Program-made: the position numbers and the translations under genes | In this document: piece by piece, positions 52,492-60,998 of the stretch | Numbering within the stretch: position 1 is the first letter of the stretch | How the letters are laid out: every line of letters begins with the position of its first letter | Notes under the pieces: generated by a model | What the model was told of the DNA's origin: nothing | What the model saw: the letters and a program-made list of their open reading frames with translations, nothing else | Databases searched by the model: none | NCBI RefSeq assembly: GCF_008764295.1 | Contig: NZ_VTQX01000009.1 | Span: 61,007-125,006, forward strand | Direction: 5' to 3' | DNA from: Bacillus methanolicus | Lineage (GTDB): Bacteria > Bacillota > Bacilli > Bacillales > Cytobacillaceae | Length of the DNA stretch: 64,000 nucleotides

Positions 52492-53339
52492 TTCCTTTTG
52501 CCAATGTGTATCATAATATCGTCAATCGATGCTGCATCAAGGACCAAATGTTTATATTTAGTAGCTTCCTTAATATCAATAAGTCCTTCGAAACCCATAT
52601 TCGTAATACGTAAACCGATAATCCTTTCCTGTAGAGCCGATGTCAACTCTTTATGCCTGCCTTTGATAAGTCGAAATCTTCCTAGAAAATCATCCATTTT
52701 CCCGGAGTATACGTTCTGCCCTTGATGAATAAAAGTAATATAATCGGCGATTCTTTCTAAATCTGACGTGATATGTGTAGAAAACAATACACTTCTCTCA
52801 CCATCCTGGATGTATTCTTGCAGCATTTCCAAAAGTTCATCCCGAGAAACGGGGTCTAGCCCACTAGTCGGCTCATCAAGTATGAGCAGTTTTGGATCAT
52901 GTGACATCGCGCAAGCAAGCATTAATTTCATCTGCATACCACGTGATAATTCGCCCACTTTTTTTTCTAAAGGCAGATCGAACCGTCTTAACATTTCATT
53001 AAAAACATCATGTCTCCAATTATGATAAAAGGAAGAAATAGCTCTTTCCGTATCCTTAACCGTCCAACTATCCACATAGAAAACATGATCAAATACAACG
53101 CCAATATGTTGTTTGGCAACATTTTCATATTTCACGTGGTCATGACCAAATATCTGTATTTGTCCACAATCCATTTTAAGCATATTAAGGATAAGCTGTA
53201 TTGTAGTTGTCTTACCAGCTCCATTAGTTCCAACGAGCCCCATAATATAGCCTTTAGGTAAGGAAAAACTAATGTTGTCCAACTTGAAACCAGAAAAAGT
53301 CTTACTCACACCATTTAACTCCAAATAATGATTAGTCAT
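52488..53339 (-). CDS. ABC transporter ATP-binding protein (YtrB-like)
   Basis: A 283-residue ATPase: Walker A GTNGAGKTT, signature LSRGMQMKL (Arg for the usual Gly, as in YtrB/EcsA-type exporters), Walker B LLILDEPTSGLD and switch His FSTHITSDLE. A C-terminal extension of about 80 residues follows. I start at the ATG at 53339 with GGAGG upstream; it overlaps the regulator gene by eight bases. Confidence 0.88.
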   Translation of the reverse strand: MTNHYLELNGVSKTFSGFKLDNISFSLPKGYIMGLVGTNGAGKTTTIQLILNMLKMDCGQIQIFGHDHVKYENVAKQHIGVVFDHVFYVDSWTVKDTERAISSFYHNWRHDVFNEMLRRFDLPLEKKVGELSRGMQMKLMLACAMSHDPKLLILDEPTSGLDPVSRDELLEMLQEYIQDGERSVLFSTHITSDLERIADYITFIHQGQNVYSGKMDDFLGRFRLIKGRHKELTSALQERIIGLRITNMGFEGLIDIKEATKYKHLVLDAASIDDIMIHIGKRK

Positions 53340-53712
53340 TTTCAACCTCCAGCAAAAGCTGTAATAATTCGTGCATTTCTTCATTCGTCATTGATGCTCG
53401 TTGCGCTGCTTGAATAGCATGGTTCAGATTAAGCTCCACTTCCTTAATAAGTTGTTCACGAATCAATTCAGAGCCGCTCGACATTACAAAGAAGCCCTTG
53501 CCGTGCTGGCTTGTGATATATCCCTCCTGTTCAAGTTCATTATATGCTCTCGTAGTTGTTAACACGCTTATTTTCAAATCCCGGGCCAAGTTACGAAGGG
53601 AAGGAAGCTTTTCATTTTCCTCTAATTCCCCTGATAAGATCTGATCTTTAATTTGATCTTTAATCTGTTCATAAATCGGCAAACCAGAACTGTTAGAAAT
53701 AACAATATTCAA
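53332..53712 (-). CDS. GntR-family regulator, YtrA subfamily
   Basis: A 126-residue regulator with the GntR winged helix (residues 8-75; PIYEQIKDQIKDQILSGEL, LPSLRNLARDLKISVLTTTRAY) and only a short helical tail, the mark of the YtrA subfamily. These repress adjacent ABC transporter operons. The start is a TTG at 53712 behind GAGGTGAT. A perfect 15-bp inverted repeat lies at its promoter. Confidence 0.88.
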   Translation of the reverse strand: MNIVISNSSGLPIYEQIKDQIKDQILSGELEENEKLPSLRNLARDLKISVLTTTRAYNELEQEGYITSQHGKGFFVMSSGSELIREQLIKEVELNLNHAIQAAQRASMTNEEMHELLQLLLEVEND

Positions 53713-53717
53713 CCTAT

Positions 53718-53768
53718 CACCTCAAACTGTATTTCTATCGACATATACAGAATATACAGTTTGAGGTG
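53718..53768. promoter_or_regulatory. Operator palindrome of the YtrA-type regulator
   Basis: CACCTCAAACTGTAT (53718-53732) and ATACAGTTTGAGGTG (53754-53768) are perfect inverted copies 21 bases apart; a third half-site ATATACAG lies between them at 53743-53750. The left arm includes the regulator's own ribosome site, so bound repressor would block the whole operon. Confidence 0.75.
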
Positions 53769-53921
53769 TAATTGTCAATAAGTAATCATCCTAGTTTCAT
53801 GATTTCAAAAAAATCGATCTCCGTTTATTTTTATCTTAGTTTAAATGGAGTCATCAGGTTTTTAAGTTGATATCACATTTAGTAGGAGTTCACCAATCTG
53901 ATCACCTATACAGATTTCCCC

Positions 53922-53952
53922 TTGCCCCCGCCGTTACGTCATATGCTACGCT
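53922..53952 (+). promoter_or_regulatory. MerR-type promoter with 19-bp spacer
   Basis: TTGCCC (53922-53927) and TACGCT (53947-53952) are 19 bases apart, the over-long spacing that MerR proteins correct. It lies directly before the MerR-family gene, suggesting autoregulation. Confidence 0.5.
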
Positions 53953-53985
53953 GTAGGTATCATACGTAAAGGAGAAGATGATGAT

Positions 53986-54777
53986 ATGCTAAAACAAGAA
54001 CCCCTTTATACGATTAGTGAGTTTGGGCAGAAAGCACGAATTACGGTTCGGACACTACGATTCTATGAAGAATTGGGGTTGCTCATCCCATCTCAAAAAA
54101 ATAGTGCTGGACATAGACTATATGGCTTAGAAGAATTAACGAAGCTTCAGTTGATCCAGTCTTTAAAATTTATCGGCTACTCTTTACAAGAAATCAAAAA
54201 CTTACTTGAAGATGATGTCGAAGGATTACCACAACTTGAAAAATCTTTAGCGTGGCAACACCAATTATTGACTGAAAAAAGGAATGAGCTAAATCGGGCA
54301 ATTGAAGCGGTAGAACGTATTCAAACGCTGATGTTAGAAGGAAAACCTATTACTTGGACAATTTTGCGTTCGCTTCTTTATCAAATGGAACATGAGAAGG
54401 AACAAGAAGAATGGATAAAAGAGAATTTTCCTGAAGACATTGCCAACCGCTTTTTCTCTCTTTCACCTGAGCAACGGCAACAAATCGAATTAGAAATGTT
54501 AGACTTGCTATCCACAATCAAAGAATTAATAAAAAGTGGAGCATCTCCTCAGTCCCCTGAAGCGTTTGATGTTCTCACAAAACTAACAGAAATGCTCACT
54601 CGACATATCGAAGATCCTGAGGAATTCGCAGAACAGCTTGAAAAGGCACAACAATCAATGGAAATCGAAGAATTAGATTTCAAGTTTCCTAATTTCTTCA
54701 CAGAAGAAGAAGAAGCTTTTTTAACAGCTATCGGAGAGGCGATGGAGGAGATGTACAAAGAGGAGAATAATCTTTAA
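53986..54777 (+). CDS. MerR-family transcriptional regulator
   Basis: A 263-residue regulator: winged helix at residues 8-75 (YTISEFGQKARITVRTLRFYEELGLL), dimerisation coiled coil (about 78-120), and a helical effector domain rich in Glu (about 125-263). No Cys cluster for metal is present, so it more likely senses an organic compound or drug, as Mta/TipA relatives do. AAAGGAG lies 11 bases before the ATG, and a 19-bp-spacer promoter stands upstream. No target gene is co-directional next to it. Confidence 0.86.
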   Translation: MLKQEPLYTISEFGQKARITVRTLRFYEELGLLIPSQKNSAGHRLYGLEELTKLQLIQSLKFIGYSLQEIKNLLEDDVEGLPQLEKSLAWQHQLLTEKRNELNRAIEAVERIQTLMLEGKPITWTILRSLLYQMEHEKEQEEWIKENFPEDIANRFFSLSPEQRQQIELEMLDLLSTIKELIKSGASPQSPEAFDVLTKLTEMLTRHIEDPEEFAEQLEKAQQSMEIEELDFKFPNFFTEEEEAFLTAIGEAMEEMYKEENNL

Positions 54778-54849
54778 GGTTAAAGGCAAGGTTTCATTCA
54801 GAATACCTTGCCTCTGCTTGTTTGAAAAAACACAATTATTTCCTTTAGC

Positions 54850-55191
54850 TTAATAGTCTAATTGACGTAAGTACAAAAGAAGCTCACCATCAGTTAATTT
54901 TTTCACCGCATATTTTCTGATCCTACTGTCAATTTGCTTTTGCTGCTTACTTCCAGCACTAAATTTATTAATTAATTGGTAAAAAATCTCGCTCAAAATC
55001 CCTGCACTGCCACGAAAGCCTAAATTAAACCCTAATTGTTCATTCTCAGATAATGGAAATTCTGTATTATCTTGAAATTCTTTAACATAATCGTTTGTAA
55101 TTAAAATATAAGGTTCTTTGTTGGTTAATCCACGAAGAAGTTCTTCAGCATTATGGGCGACAAAATAGCTTTCATCATTCTTCAAAACCAT
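54850..55191 (-). CDS. Hypothetical protein, 113 residues
   Basis: I do not recognise this family. The protein is soluble, mixed alpha/beta: an N-terminal part (ESYFVAHNAEELLRGL, YILITNDYVKEF), a Gly-containing middle (GFNLGFRGSAGIL) and a basic helical C-terminus (KQQKQIDSRIRKYAVKKL). GGAGGGAAAAG precedes the ATG. It is 43 bases after the DUF4825-like lipoprotein gene on the same strand, so the two may be co-transcribed. Confidence 0.65.
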   Translation of the reverse strand: MVLKNDESYFVAHNAEELLRGLTNKEPYILITNDYVKEFQDNTEFPLSENEQLGFNLGFRGSAGILSEIFYQLINKFSAGSKQQKQIDSRIRKYAVKKLTDGELLLYLRQLDY

Positions 55192-55234
55192 TTCTTTTCC
55201 CTCCTATAAATTAGTGTATCTACTTATATCTAAA

Positions 55235-55714
55235 TTAACTACTCATTAATAATTGATTCACTTTGCTTTCATCTGCTAAATATTTTTGAATAAGTTCTCT
55301 TAGTTCATCTTCAGTTTCGATTTCACTCAGTTCAGTATCATACCATGATTGAATATTTTCCTTTGTAATCATGTATTGACCTAAATCAGAATGAAATACT
55401 ATCCAATCAACATTGCGCACTAAAGTGAATAAGAAGGTTGCATTGTATACCACTGTTTCTTTATATTCTTTCTGTGATTGTTCCCAAGCATAATTTAAGG
55501 TGATTCCATAAGGTTGTTCATTTGTTTTAAGTTCCATGCCAGTTAATTGCTTTGCACCTGCCAGCCGATTGGCAATATTTCCTACCGCACTGTTATCACC
55601 CACAAATGAATCTTTATACTGAAAGATATCATCGTTTATATGATCTGTATTACATCCACTTAATAAATATAATCCCAACAGTGAAATAAACAAAAACTTT
55701 ACGACTTTTATCAA
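55235..55714 (-). CDS. DUF4825-like lipoprotein
   Basis: A 159-residue lipoprotein with lipobox LYLLSGC (Cys21). The mature part has the pattern YKDSFVGDNSAVGNI followed by GMELKTNEQPYGITLNY, which I associate with DUF4825 proteins in Firmicutes; some are fused to BlaR1/M56 membrane peptidases. Function unknown. GGGG lies before the ATG. It is the first gene of a two-gene minus-strand unit. Confidence 0.72.
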   Translation of the reverse strand: MIKVVKFLFISLLGLYLLSGCNTDHINDDIFQYKDSFVGDNSAVGNIANRLAGAKQLTGMELKTNEQPYGITLNYAWEQSQKEYKETVVYNATFLFTLVRNVDWIVFHSDLGQYMITKENIQSWYDTELSEIETEDELRELIQKYLADESKVNQLLMSS

Positions 55715-55917
55715 TTTACTCCCCCTTTATACATGTACACTTGTGATACTTAAGAAATTACCTTTAAGTTTTATATATTTGGTTTTAGTCAAGAAAAAAA
55801 ACAACTATACTATACTTTACCTACTATAGATTAGAGAAGTCCCATGACAAATCTTCTTTTTTATAGAACATACTTTTTCGATATATCCTCACTTATATAG
55901 AAATACGTTTTAAAATG

Positions 55918-56019
55918 CTAATAGTTTCCTTTTTTAAAGACTTTCTTAACCAAAATTGTTATAAAATGAGCAAAAATCATACCGATATATGACAATGCCT
56001 TTCTAAAAAGACTGCTCAT
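55918..56019 (-). CDS. Possible 33-residue cationic membrane peptide
   Basis: An ATG at 56019 with GAGG nine bases upstream opens a 33-codon frame: a basic N-terminus (MSSLFRKAL), a hydrophobic core (YIGMIFAHFITILV) and a Lys-rich tail (KKVFKKGNY). The layout is that of small membrane proteins, type I toxins or membrane-active peptides. It stands in the 611-base gap 55715-56325, which otherwise shows no gene. Length makes chance occurrence quite possible. Confidence 0.35.
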   Translation of the reverse strand: MSSLFRKALSYIGMIFAHFITILVKKVFKKGNY

Positions 56020-56325
56020 CACTTCAAACCTCGTGAATGTTTTAACCTATAGGCACTTAACCTTACCAACTCTGGACAAAAAAATTTTTTTCAATCATCA
56101 TGTCAGTAACGATTAATTACTGCATTCGTAAGCTGTAAAAAGAGATAAATCAAAGTTGAATACTCGATTGAAAAAATCATTATTCATTAATATTCTCCCA
56201 TTTGTCAGTAGTTTACTATAAACTTAAAATATGACAAATTAAAAAATTCTCTACATTACGTTTAATATTGAATTCATTCCTAGCTAAAATCAACAAAGTT
56301 CAAATGGTAGATTGGAGGAAAAGCC

Positions 56326-56475
56326 TTGAGGGAATTTATTGGTCATTGTAAAATCTGCGGAAAAGAAATTTATTGTGAAAATGGCTTTTTTAACGGGGTA
56401 CTGCTTCCAGGACATGATTACCTTTGCTTTGAATGTGATAAGAGAAAAGGGCATGAACAGTTTGAAAAACAATAA
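56326..56475 (+). CDS. Small zinc-ribbon protein (49 residues)
   Basis: A short gene starting at TTG 56326, seven bases after GGAGG. The protein has two Cys pairs, CKIC near residue 8 and CFEC near residue 34, plus His residues, which fits one zinc ribbon. The spacing and the flanking G and E residues look like a genuine fold rather than chance. Small Zn-ribbon proteins of this kind are common in Bacillus and mostly uncharacterised. It is convergent to the SDR gene at 56617. Confidence 0.65.
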   Translation: MREFIGHCKICGKEIYCENGFFNGVLLPGHDYLCFECDKRKGHEQFEKQ

Positions 56476-56558
56476 GCTTATTTATTTGTCAGAAAAAACC
56501 CCTTCTTTATACAATCCATATGTTGCCCTTCTCCTAATAAAAAACGAGCAAAATAAAT

Positions 56559-56600
56559 GGAATAAACAGTTGGAAGCATTTGATTCCCCCTGTTTATTCC
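56559..56600 (-). terminator. Terminator of the MetNIQ-like operon
   Basis: On the minus strand GGAATAAACAG pairs perfectly with CTGTTTATTCC around a 20-base loop and is followed by ATTTATTTTG. A closely related hairpin lies inside the same operon at 59029-59062. Confidence 0.75.
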
Positions 56601-56616
56601 AAGCACCATCCGTCAT

Positions 56617-57372
56617 TTATATCGACAATCCCCCATCAATCGTTATGTTACTTCCATTCATAAAGGCAGCTTCATCGCATGCTGCAAATAAAATTGTGTG
56701 GGCAATTTCTGAACTTTTCGCAAGTCGGTTCATCGGTTGTCTCGCTAAGTACATATCTAGCATTGCTTGTGGGTCATCAGCGCTGTCGATTTTTGCTTGA
56801 ACACCATCCGTAATTGTAGTCCCTGGAGAAACACAATTGACCCTAATATTATCATCCATACAATCGATCGCTATTGATTTTGTCAATGCTAAAACCGCAC
56901 CTTTTGAAGCGGAATATGCACTCCGATTCTTATGTCCCTTCTCTGCTGCAACAGAACCTACGTTTACAATAACTCCGCCACCTTGCTTTTTCATCTCTTT
57001 TACCACATATTTTGAGACTAAAAATGTGCCTTGAACATTGACTAGTAACGTCTCTAATAAATCATCTTCTGTAGTCGTCTCAATGGTCCCTGGTAAAACA
57101 ACTGCTGCATTATTCACAAGGATATCGATTCGCCCATAAGTAGCAATCGTTGCTTGCACCAGTTTTTTTACATCCTCTACTTTTGAAACATCTGCTTGTA
57201 CAAAAATAGCATTAAAACCATCTTCTTTTAAAAGCTCTAATGTTTCTTTCCCACTATTACTGCGAGAATTAACGACAACCTTGGCACCACTTTTTGCAAA
57301 TTGAACAGCCGTCTCTCTCCCAATCCCGGCACCAGAACCTGTAATTAACACAACTTTATTGGTAAAATCCAT
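56617..57372 (-). CDS. Short-chain dehydrogenase/reductase
   Basis: A 251-residue classical SDR: cofactor motif TGSGAGIG (about residue 12), NNAA strand (about 90), active-site Ser and YSASKGA (about 155-160), and the C-terminal FMNGSNITIDGG. It is an NAD(P)-dependent oxidoreductase of unknown substrate. I start at the ATG at 57372 behind GGGAGGTG. It is the last gene of the minus-strand operon headed by a GntR/FCD regulator. Confidence 0.88.
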   Translation of the reverse strand: MDFTNKVVLITGSGAGIGRETAVQFAKSGAKVVVNSRSNSGKETLELLKEDGFNAIFVQADVSKVEDVKKLVQATIATYGRIDILVNNAAVVLPGTIETTTEDDLLETLLVNVQGTFLVSKYVVKEMKKQGGGVIVNVGSVAAEKGHKNRSAYSASKGAVLALTKSIAIDCMDDNIRVNCVSPGTTITDGVQAKIDSADDPQAMLDMYLARQPMNRLAKSSEIAHTILFAACDEAAFMNGSNITIDGGLSI

Positions 57373-57407
57373 AATACACCTCCCTTTTTCTCCAATTCTC
57401 TGTGCCG

Positions 57408-58175
57408 TCACACTAGTTTATATTGCCCTTCGCCAATCGTGATTGATTTCCCTTTCAACTCGAGAACATCAGTATGGAAAACTAGTTGTTGCATACGATT
57501 GAGTGGACCTTTTTTAAAAACAAACGCCTGCTTCTCAACCGCTAATCTTACTTCTGGCAAATCGGATTTTTCATATTCAAACCCAAATAACTCATGCCAG
57601 TGCTTGGCCACAGCAACTGGGTCTTCCACATCAAACACAGCCTCAGCGATCTGCACATCTCCAGCTGGATGCGCTTGAATGATTCCTGACTCTTTTAATC
57701 TTTCTCTCCGTTCTTGCTCAGATCCCGTCCATTGAATCACAAAGGGATATGGCAATCCTTGAAAGTCACCGGCAATCGTCATCATCTTCCACTCAATCAA
57801 ATTTCCTTGTGCATCCAATCGTTTCCCATCCATAATTGGTGACATTTGTAGCTGAAATGCTGATAATTGCTCTCTCACCGTTTCAATATCATCTGTCCTT
57901 AAAGCAACTCGGCTCAATTCTTCCCGATGAGGTAACAATTTTATCGAATCCTTCACCACGTCATTTGGCTCTTTAACACTCTCTACCAATGAACGATCCT
58001 CGACAGCTAGAAATTCAATATAGCAAAGATCAAAATAACTTAACGCATTATACGTTCCCCATAGTTTATGTGATCCGCCCATAAATGCGTTTAAACCCAC
58101 TTCTCTAAATTTTGCCATTGCCTTTTCTAGATCATTGACATAATGAACCGTATGATCCCATTTTATGCTAGCCAT
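57408..58175 (-). CDS. VOC-superfamily (glyoxalase-like) protein
   Basis: A 255-residue protein with two VOC beta-alpha-beta-beta-beta units: the N-terminal one begins WDHTVHYVNDLEKAMAKFREVG with His8 as a likely metal ligand, the second includes EAVFDVEDPVAVAKHWHELF. It resembles the glyoxalase-like (Glyoxalase_3) family. VOC proteins include isomerases, epimerases and dioxygenases; the reaction here is unknown. It lies between the ProC homologue and the SDR with short gaps (11 and 35 bases). Confidence 0.8.
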   Translation of the reverse strand: MASIKWDHTVHYVNDLEKAMAKFREVGLNAFMGGSHKLWGTYNALSYFDLCYIEFLAVEDRSLVESVKEPNDVVKDSIKLLPHREELSRVALRTDDIETVREQLSAFQLQMSPIMDGKRLDAQGNLIEWKMMTIAGDFQGLPYPFVIQWTGSEQERRERLKESGIIQAHPAGDVQIAEAVFDVEDPVAVAKHWHELFGFEYEKSDLPEVRLAVEKQAFVFKKGPLNRMQQLVFHTDVLELKGKSITIGEGQYKLV

Positions 58176-58186
58176 TTGAATCCTCC

Positions 58187-58987
58187 TTATTCTTGCCCTA
58201 ATTCAGTGGTTCGCTTTACTGCTTTTAAAACGCTGCGCTGCAAACCAGCAGCAAAATCTGAATTGTTCAACTCATGAAGTGCGTTAATGCCAACCCCACC
58301 AGCAGAATTATTAATATCTAACAACTGCCGAGGATGCTTTCCAGTTTGCCTCAACATTTCAACCGCGCCCTGCACATTTTCCAAAGCAATCTCCCACGAT
58401 TGTTGACGGGGCAATCCGGCCAAAACACCCGCATCAGCAAATGATTCGATAAAATAATAAACATAATTAGGTCCAGCAACGCCAAAACCGGTAAAAATAT
58501 CAATCAATCGCTCTTCTACATACATCACCTTGCCAAATCCACTTAAAAAGCGATCCACTTGTTCTTCTCTAGCGTATTTATTTAAAGAAACACCGCTGTA
58601 ACCCAATCCAGTATCAGTCAACGTATTAGGGATCACTCGCGCAATAGCCCGGTCCTCACCAATAAAGTTCGTCAGTTTTTCGATTGTCACACCAGCAACA
58701 ATGGAAACGACAACCGCCTCCTTCCGACTATGCTCACGAATCAGTGTTCCAACAGAGGCCAAATCGTCTTGTGGCCTGACGCCAATTACAATAATATCCG
58801 CTTGCTTTAACGCAGCAGACTGCTCTACATTAGCTGAAACCTGATAGTTTTTTGTTAAATATGTATTCCTTTGTTCAGATATATCTGCAACAGTAATTTC
58901 CTCTTTACGTACCGTTTTATTTGCTAAAACTGCGCGAATGATTGCTTCTACCATCTGTCCGCCACCAATAAAATGAATCATACTCAT
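58187..58987 (-). CDS. Pyrroline-5-carboxylate reductase family protein
   Basis: A 266-residue ProC-fold protein: N-terminal dinucleotide motif FIGGGQMVEA, the strand VIGVRPQD, and the dimer domain with the family signature near 205-250 (NNSAGGVGINALHEL, which departs from the usual SPGGTTxxG form). True ProC reduces pyrroline-5-carboxylate to proline. The altered signature and the operon context (transporter, methyltransferase-like protein) suggest that this homologue may act on a related imino acid. It is 84 bases downstream of the binding-protein gene, with a hairpin between. Confidence 0.8.
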   Translation of the reverse strand: MSMIHFIGGGQMVEAIIRAVLANKTVRKEEITVADISEQRNTYLTKNYQVSANVEQSAALKQADIIVIGVRPQDDLASVGTLIREHSRKEAVVVSIVAGVTIEKLTNFIGEDRAIARVIPNTLTDTGLGYSGVSLNKYAREEQVDRFLSGFGKVMYVEERLIDIFTGFGVAGPNYVYYFIESFADAGVLAGLPRQQSWEIALENVQGAVEMLRQTGKHPRQLLDINNSAGGVGINALHELNNSDFAAGLQRSVLKAVKRTTELGQE

Positions 58988-59028
58988 TCCTCCTACTGAT
59001 TAATTATTTTGTTAACAACGATGTAAAT

Positions 59029-59062
59029 GGAATAAGCAGAGACCTTAGCCCCTACTTATTCC
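59029..59062 (-). terminator. Hairpin between the binding-protein and ProC-like genes
   Basis: On the minus strand GGAATAAGTAG pairs with CTGCTTATTCC (one G:U pair) and is followed by ATTTACATCG. It is a near-copy of the operon-end hairpin at 56559-56600, including the flanking ATTTA. It may protect the 5' transporter mRNA or partly terminate. Confidence 0.55.
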
Positions 59063-59070
59063 AGTAAAAT

Positions 59071-59904
59071 TTAGTTGTTCTCCCAAGCCTCTGGTAAAAT
59101 AAAACCATCATATTTTTCTTGCGATAAAATATATTCCTCAAATTCAGGTGACTCGTAAGCTTCTTTTACATCCTTCGCCCATTGTGTATTTAAATCTTCC
59201 TCTAATATAGAAACGATAATGCGGTGTTCCTCTGGCGTATTTTCAATTTTTAATGCATCGGATATTTTCATACCAGCATCAGCAATATAGTTTCCATTCA
59301 CGACACCAAAATCAACATCCTTCAATGAAACTAAAATTTGCGCTGGATCTAGCACTTGAAATTTAATATCATAAGCTGCCGGTGTTACACTATTTAAATT
59401 AAAATCGGTCGTTCCAGCTCCATCAGCTACATTCACCCAACCAAGCTCCTCCAAAATGCGTACAGCCCGTTCCTGATTTACCGGATCATTGGGCACCGCT
59501 ACTGTTGAGCCTTCTTGAACAGCATCAAGCGAGTCATGGTTAACTGAATGCAAGCTTTGCGGTGCACCTGGAGAAAATGCCAAGCGAACCATCTTAATTC
59601 CTAATTCCTCATTAATCCCTTCCATGTAGGCGGTACTTTGAAAGACACTGGCATCAATCGCTCCCTCAGCCATTGCTGGGTTTACTTGCATATTTTGCGA
59701 GAACACTTTAATTTCAACATTGTAGCCTTTTTCTTCTAAGATTGGTAAGATCCCATTGCGGAATTGTTCCTCATAAGTGCCTACCCCAAAACCAAAGATA
59801 AGATCTTTTTTCTCTTCACCGCTGTCACCTTGAGAATCTTCGTTTCCACAAGCAGTTAAAACAAGCAGTGTAAACAAGACAAGAATCGATAATAATTTCT
59901 TCAT
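59071..59904 (-). CDS. MetQ/NlpA-family substrate-binding lipoprotein
   Basis: A 277-residue lipoprotein (lipobox VLTAC, Cys19) of the NlpA/MetQ family: IFGFGVGTYEEQFRNGILPILEEKGY near the start and VNGNYIADAGM near 200. It should bind a small amino-acid-like compound and feed the MetI/MetN-type permease and ATPase encoded upstream in the operon. The usual MetQ motifs around the Met side chain are not clearly present. I start at the ATG at 59904. Confidence 0.85.
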   Translation of the reverse strand: MKKLLSILVLFTLLVLTACGNEDSQGDSGEEKKDLIFGFGVGTYEEQFRNGILPILEEKGYNVEIKVFSQNMQVNPAMAEGAIDASVFQSTAYMEGINEELGIKMVRLAFSPGAPQSLHSVNHDSLDAVQEGSTVAVPNDPVNQERAVRILEELGWVNVADGAGTTDFNLNSVTPAAYDIKFQVLDPAQILVSLKDVDFGVVNGNYIADAGMKISDALKIENTPEEHRIIVSILEEDLNTQWAKDVKEAYESPEFEEYILSQEKYDGFILPEAWENN

Positions 59905-59965
59905 TTTAATAGTCCCCCTATATTTCACCTTTACTAAACCATCAGTCTTAATCCTTACATATAAA

Positions 59966-60979
59966 TTACATCACGCTCTTCCTTAAAGTATTTAATGCCT
60001 CCTCTGCTGCTTTCACTGAAACTGCACAGTTCGGCACCAATACAAAAGGTTCATCGTGCATAAGGTCTAGCGCTTTTTTTGCTTGTTGCTCAATTAATCC
60101 ATTGTCACCCCCTTCAAAAATGGTATGATCAACACCTGCCACCTTTGTTTTGCTTATTTTCAACTCTAAACCAGGATTTCCTTCTGCCTCAGTATCCCAA
60201 CTAATCCCTTCAACTGGGTAATCAACGAACCGTGCCGGCTGAGCATGTGCGCCGCACGTATGAAGGATTCGTTTTCCTTTTTTCATTGCATTTAAAACGA
60301 TTAGATCATACGGTCTAGAAAACTCATTAAAGGTTGCTTCATCAAATAAATCCGGATGTGCCGTGCCCGTTACGGCGTAAAATAATCCATCAATCCCGTC
60401 TTTTTCCAATTCCTTCATATATTGAGCCATCGTTATCGCAATCGCATGTAACGCTTGATGGACACCCGAACGCTCTGACTTTAAAAGTTCTCTAAAATCA
60501 ACCGGCTCATCGCTCCCATACATAGTCTGATTAACATATGAAGAATTTCCTGTTAAAAACATTAAAATCGTTAACGGTGAAAAGACAGTCTGAACCAGCG
60601 GCATTTCCGGTAAACCCTTTCGAATCAACCGCATGGCTTCAAGCTGTTCCTGAAGGGGGACAGATGTCGCTACTTCCACAGCTTCCACATGCCAAACATC
60701 TCCAGGCTGATTGATAACCGCATGAGTTTGCTTTGGAAAAACCCATCGGTAATCGTCAAAATCATACTTATTGCCAAAAGCCTCTGCTAAATACGTTGCT
60801 CTTGGATTGATCTTAATCCAATCCCAATCATATTTTTTCGCAAACGTAATAGTTGCCTCTGCTAAATCAACTGCTGTTTGCTCTTTTTTTAAAAAATGAT
60901 GCCAACTGCTAACGATGGGGCGATCTGCTTTTTTGCCCGTCAAAATTTGTTCAAAGCGCTGTTTCTTCGTAAAACTCAT
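59966..60979 (-). CDS. URO-D-fold methyltransferase-like protein
   Basis: A 337-residue TIM-barrel protein of the uroporphyrinogen decarboxylase superfamily. It is unlikely to be HemE: the HemE N-terminal Arg signature is replaced by RPIVSSWHHFL. Instead it has ILHTCGAH (about 243-248) and a later VPNCAVS (about 318), the His-x-Cys plus distal Cys pattern that binds Zn2+ in MtaA/MtbA/CmuA-type methyltransferases. These move methyl groups to or from corrinoids or thiols. No corrinoid protein gene is in the window. It is placed inside a MetNIQ-like transporter operon, between the binding protein and permease genes, so the imported compound may be its methyl donor. Confidence 0.72.
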   Translation of the reverse strand: MSFTKKQRFEQILTGKKADRPIVSSWHHFLKKEQTAVDLAEATITFAKKYDWDWIKINPRATYLAEAFGNKYDFDDYRWVFPKQTHAVINQPGDVWHVEAVEVATSVPLQEQLEAMRLIRKGLPEMPLVQTVFSPLTILMFLTGNSSYVNQTMYGSDEPVDFRELLKSERSGVHQALHAIAITMAQYMKELEKDGIDGLFYAVTGTAHPDLFDEATFNEFSRPYDLIVLNAMKKGKRILHTCGAHAQPARFVDYPVEGISWDTEAEGNPGLELKISKTKVAGVDHTIFEGGDNGLIEQQAKKALDLMHDEPFVLVPNCAVSVKAAEEALNTLRKSVM

Positions 60980-60998
60980 AAACCATTACACTCCCTTT

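Noticed and set aside
59966..60979. HemE (uroporphyrinogen decarboxylase) as the function of the URO-D-fold protein
   Set aside because: The HemE N-terminal Arg signature is missing and zinc-binding HTC...C motifs of methyltransferases are present; no heme genes are nearby.
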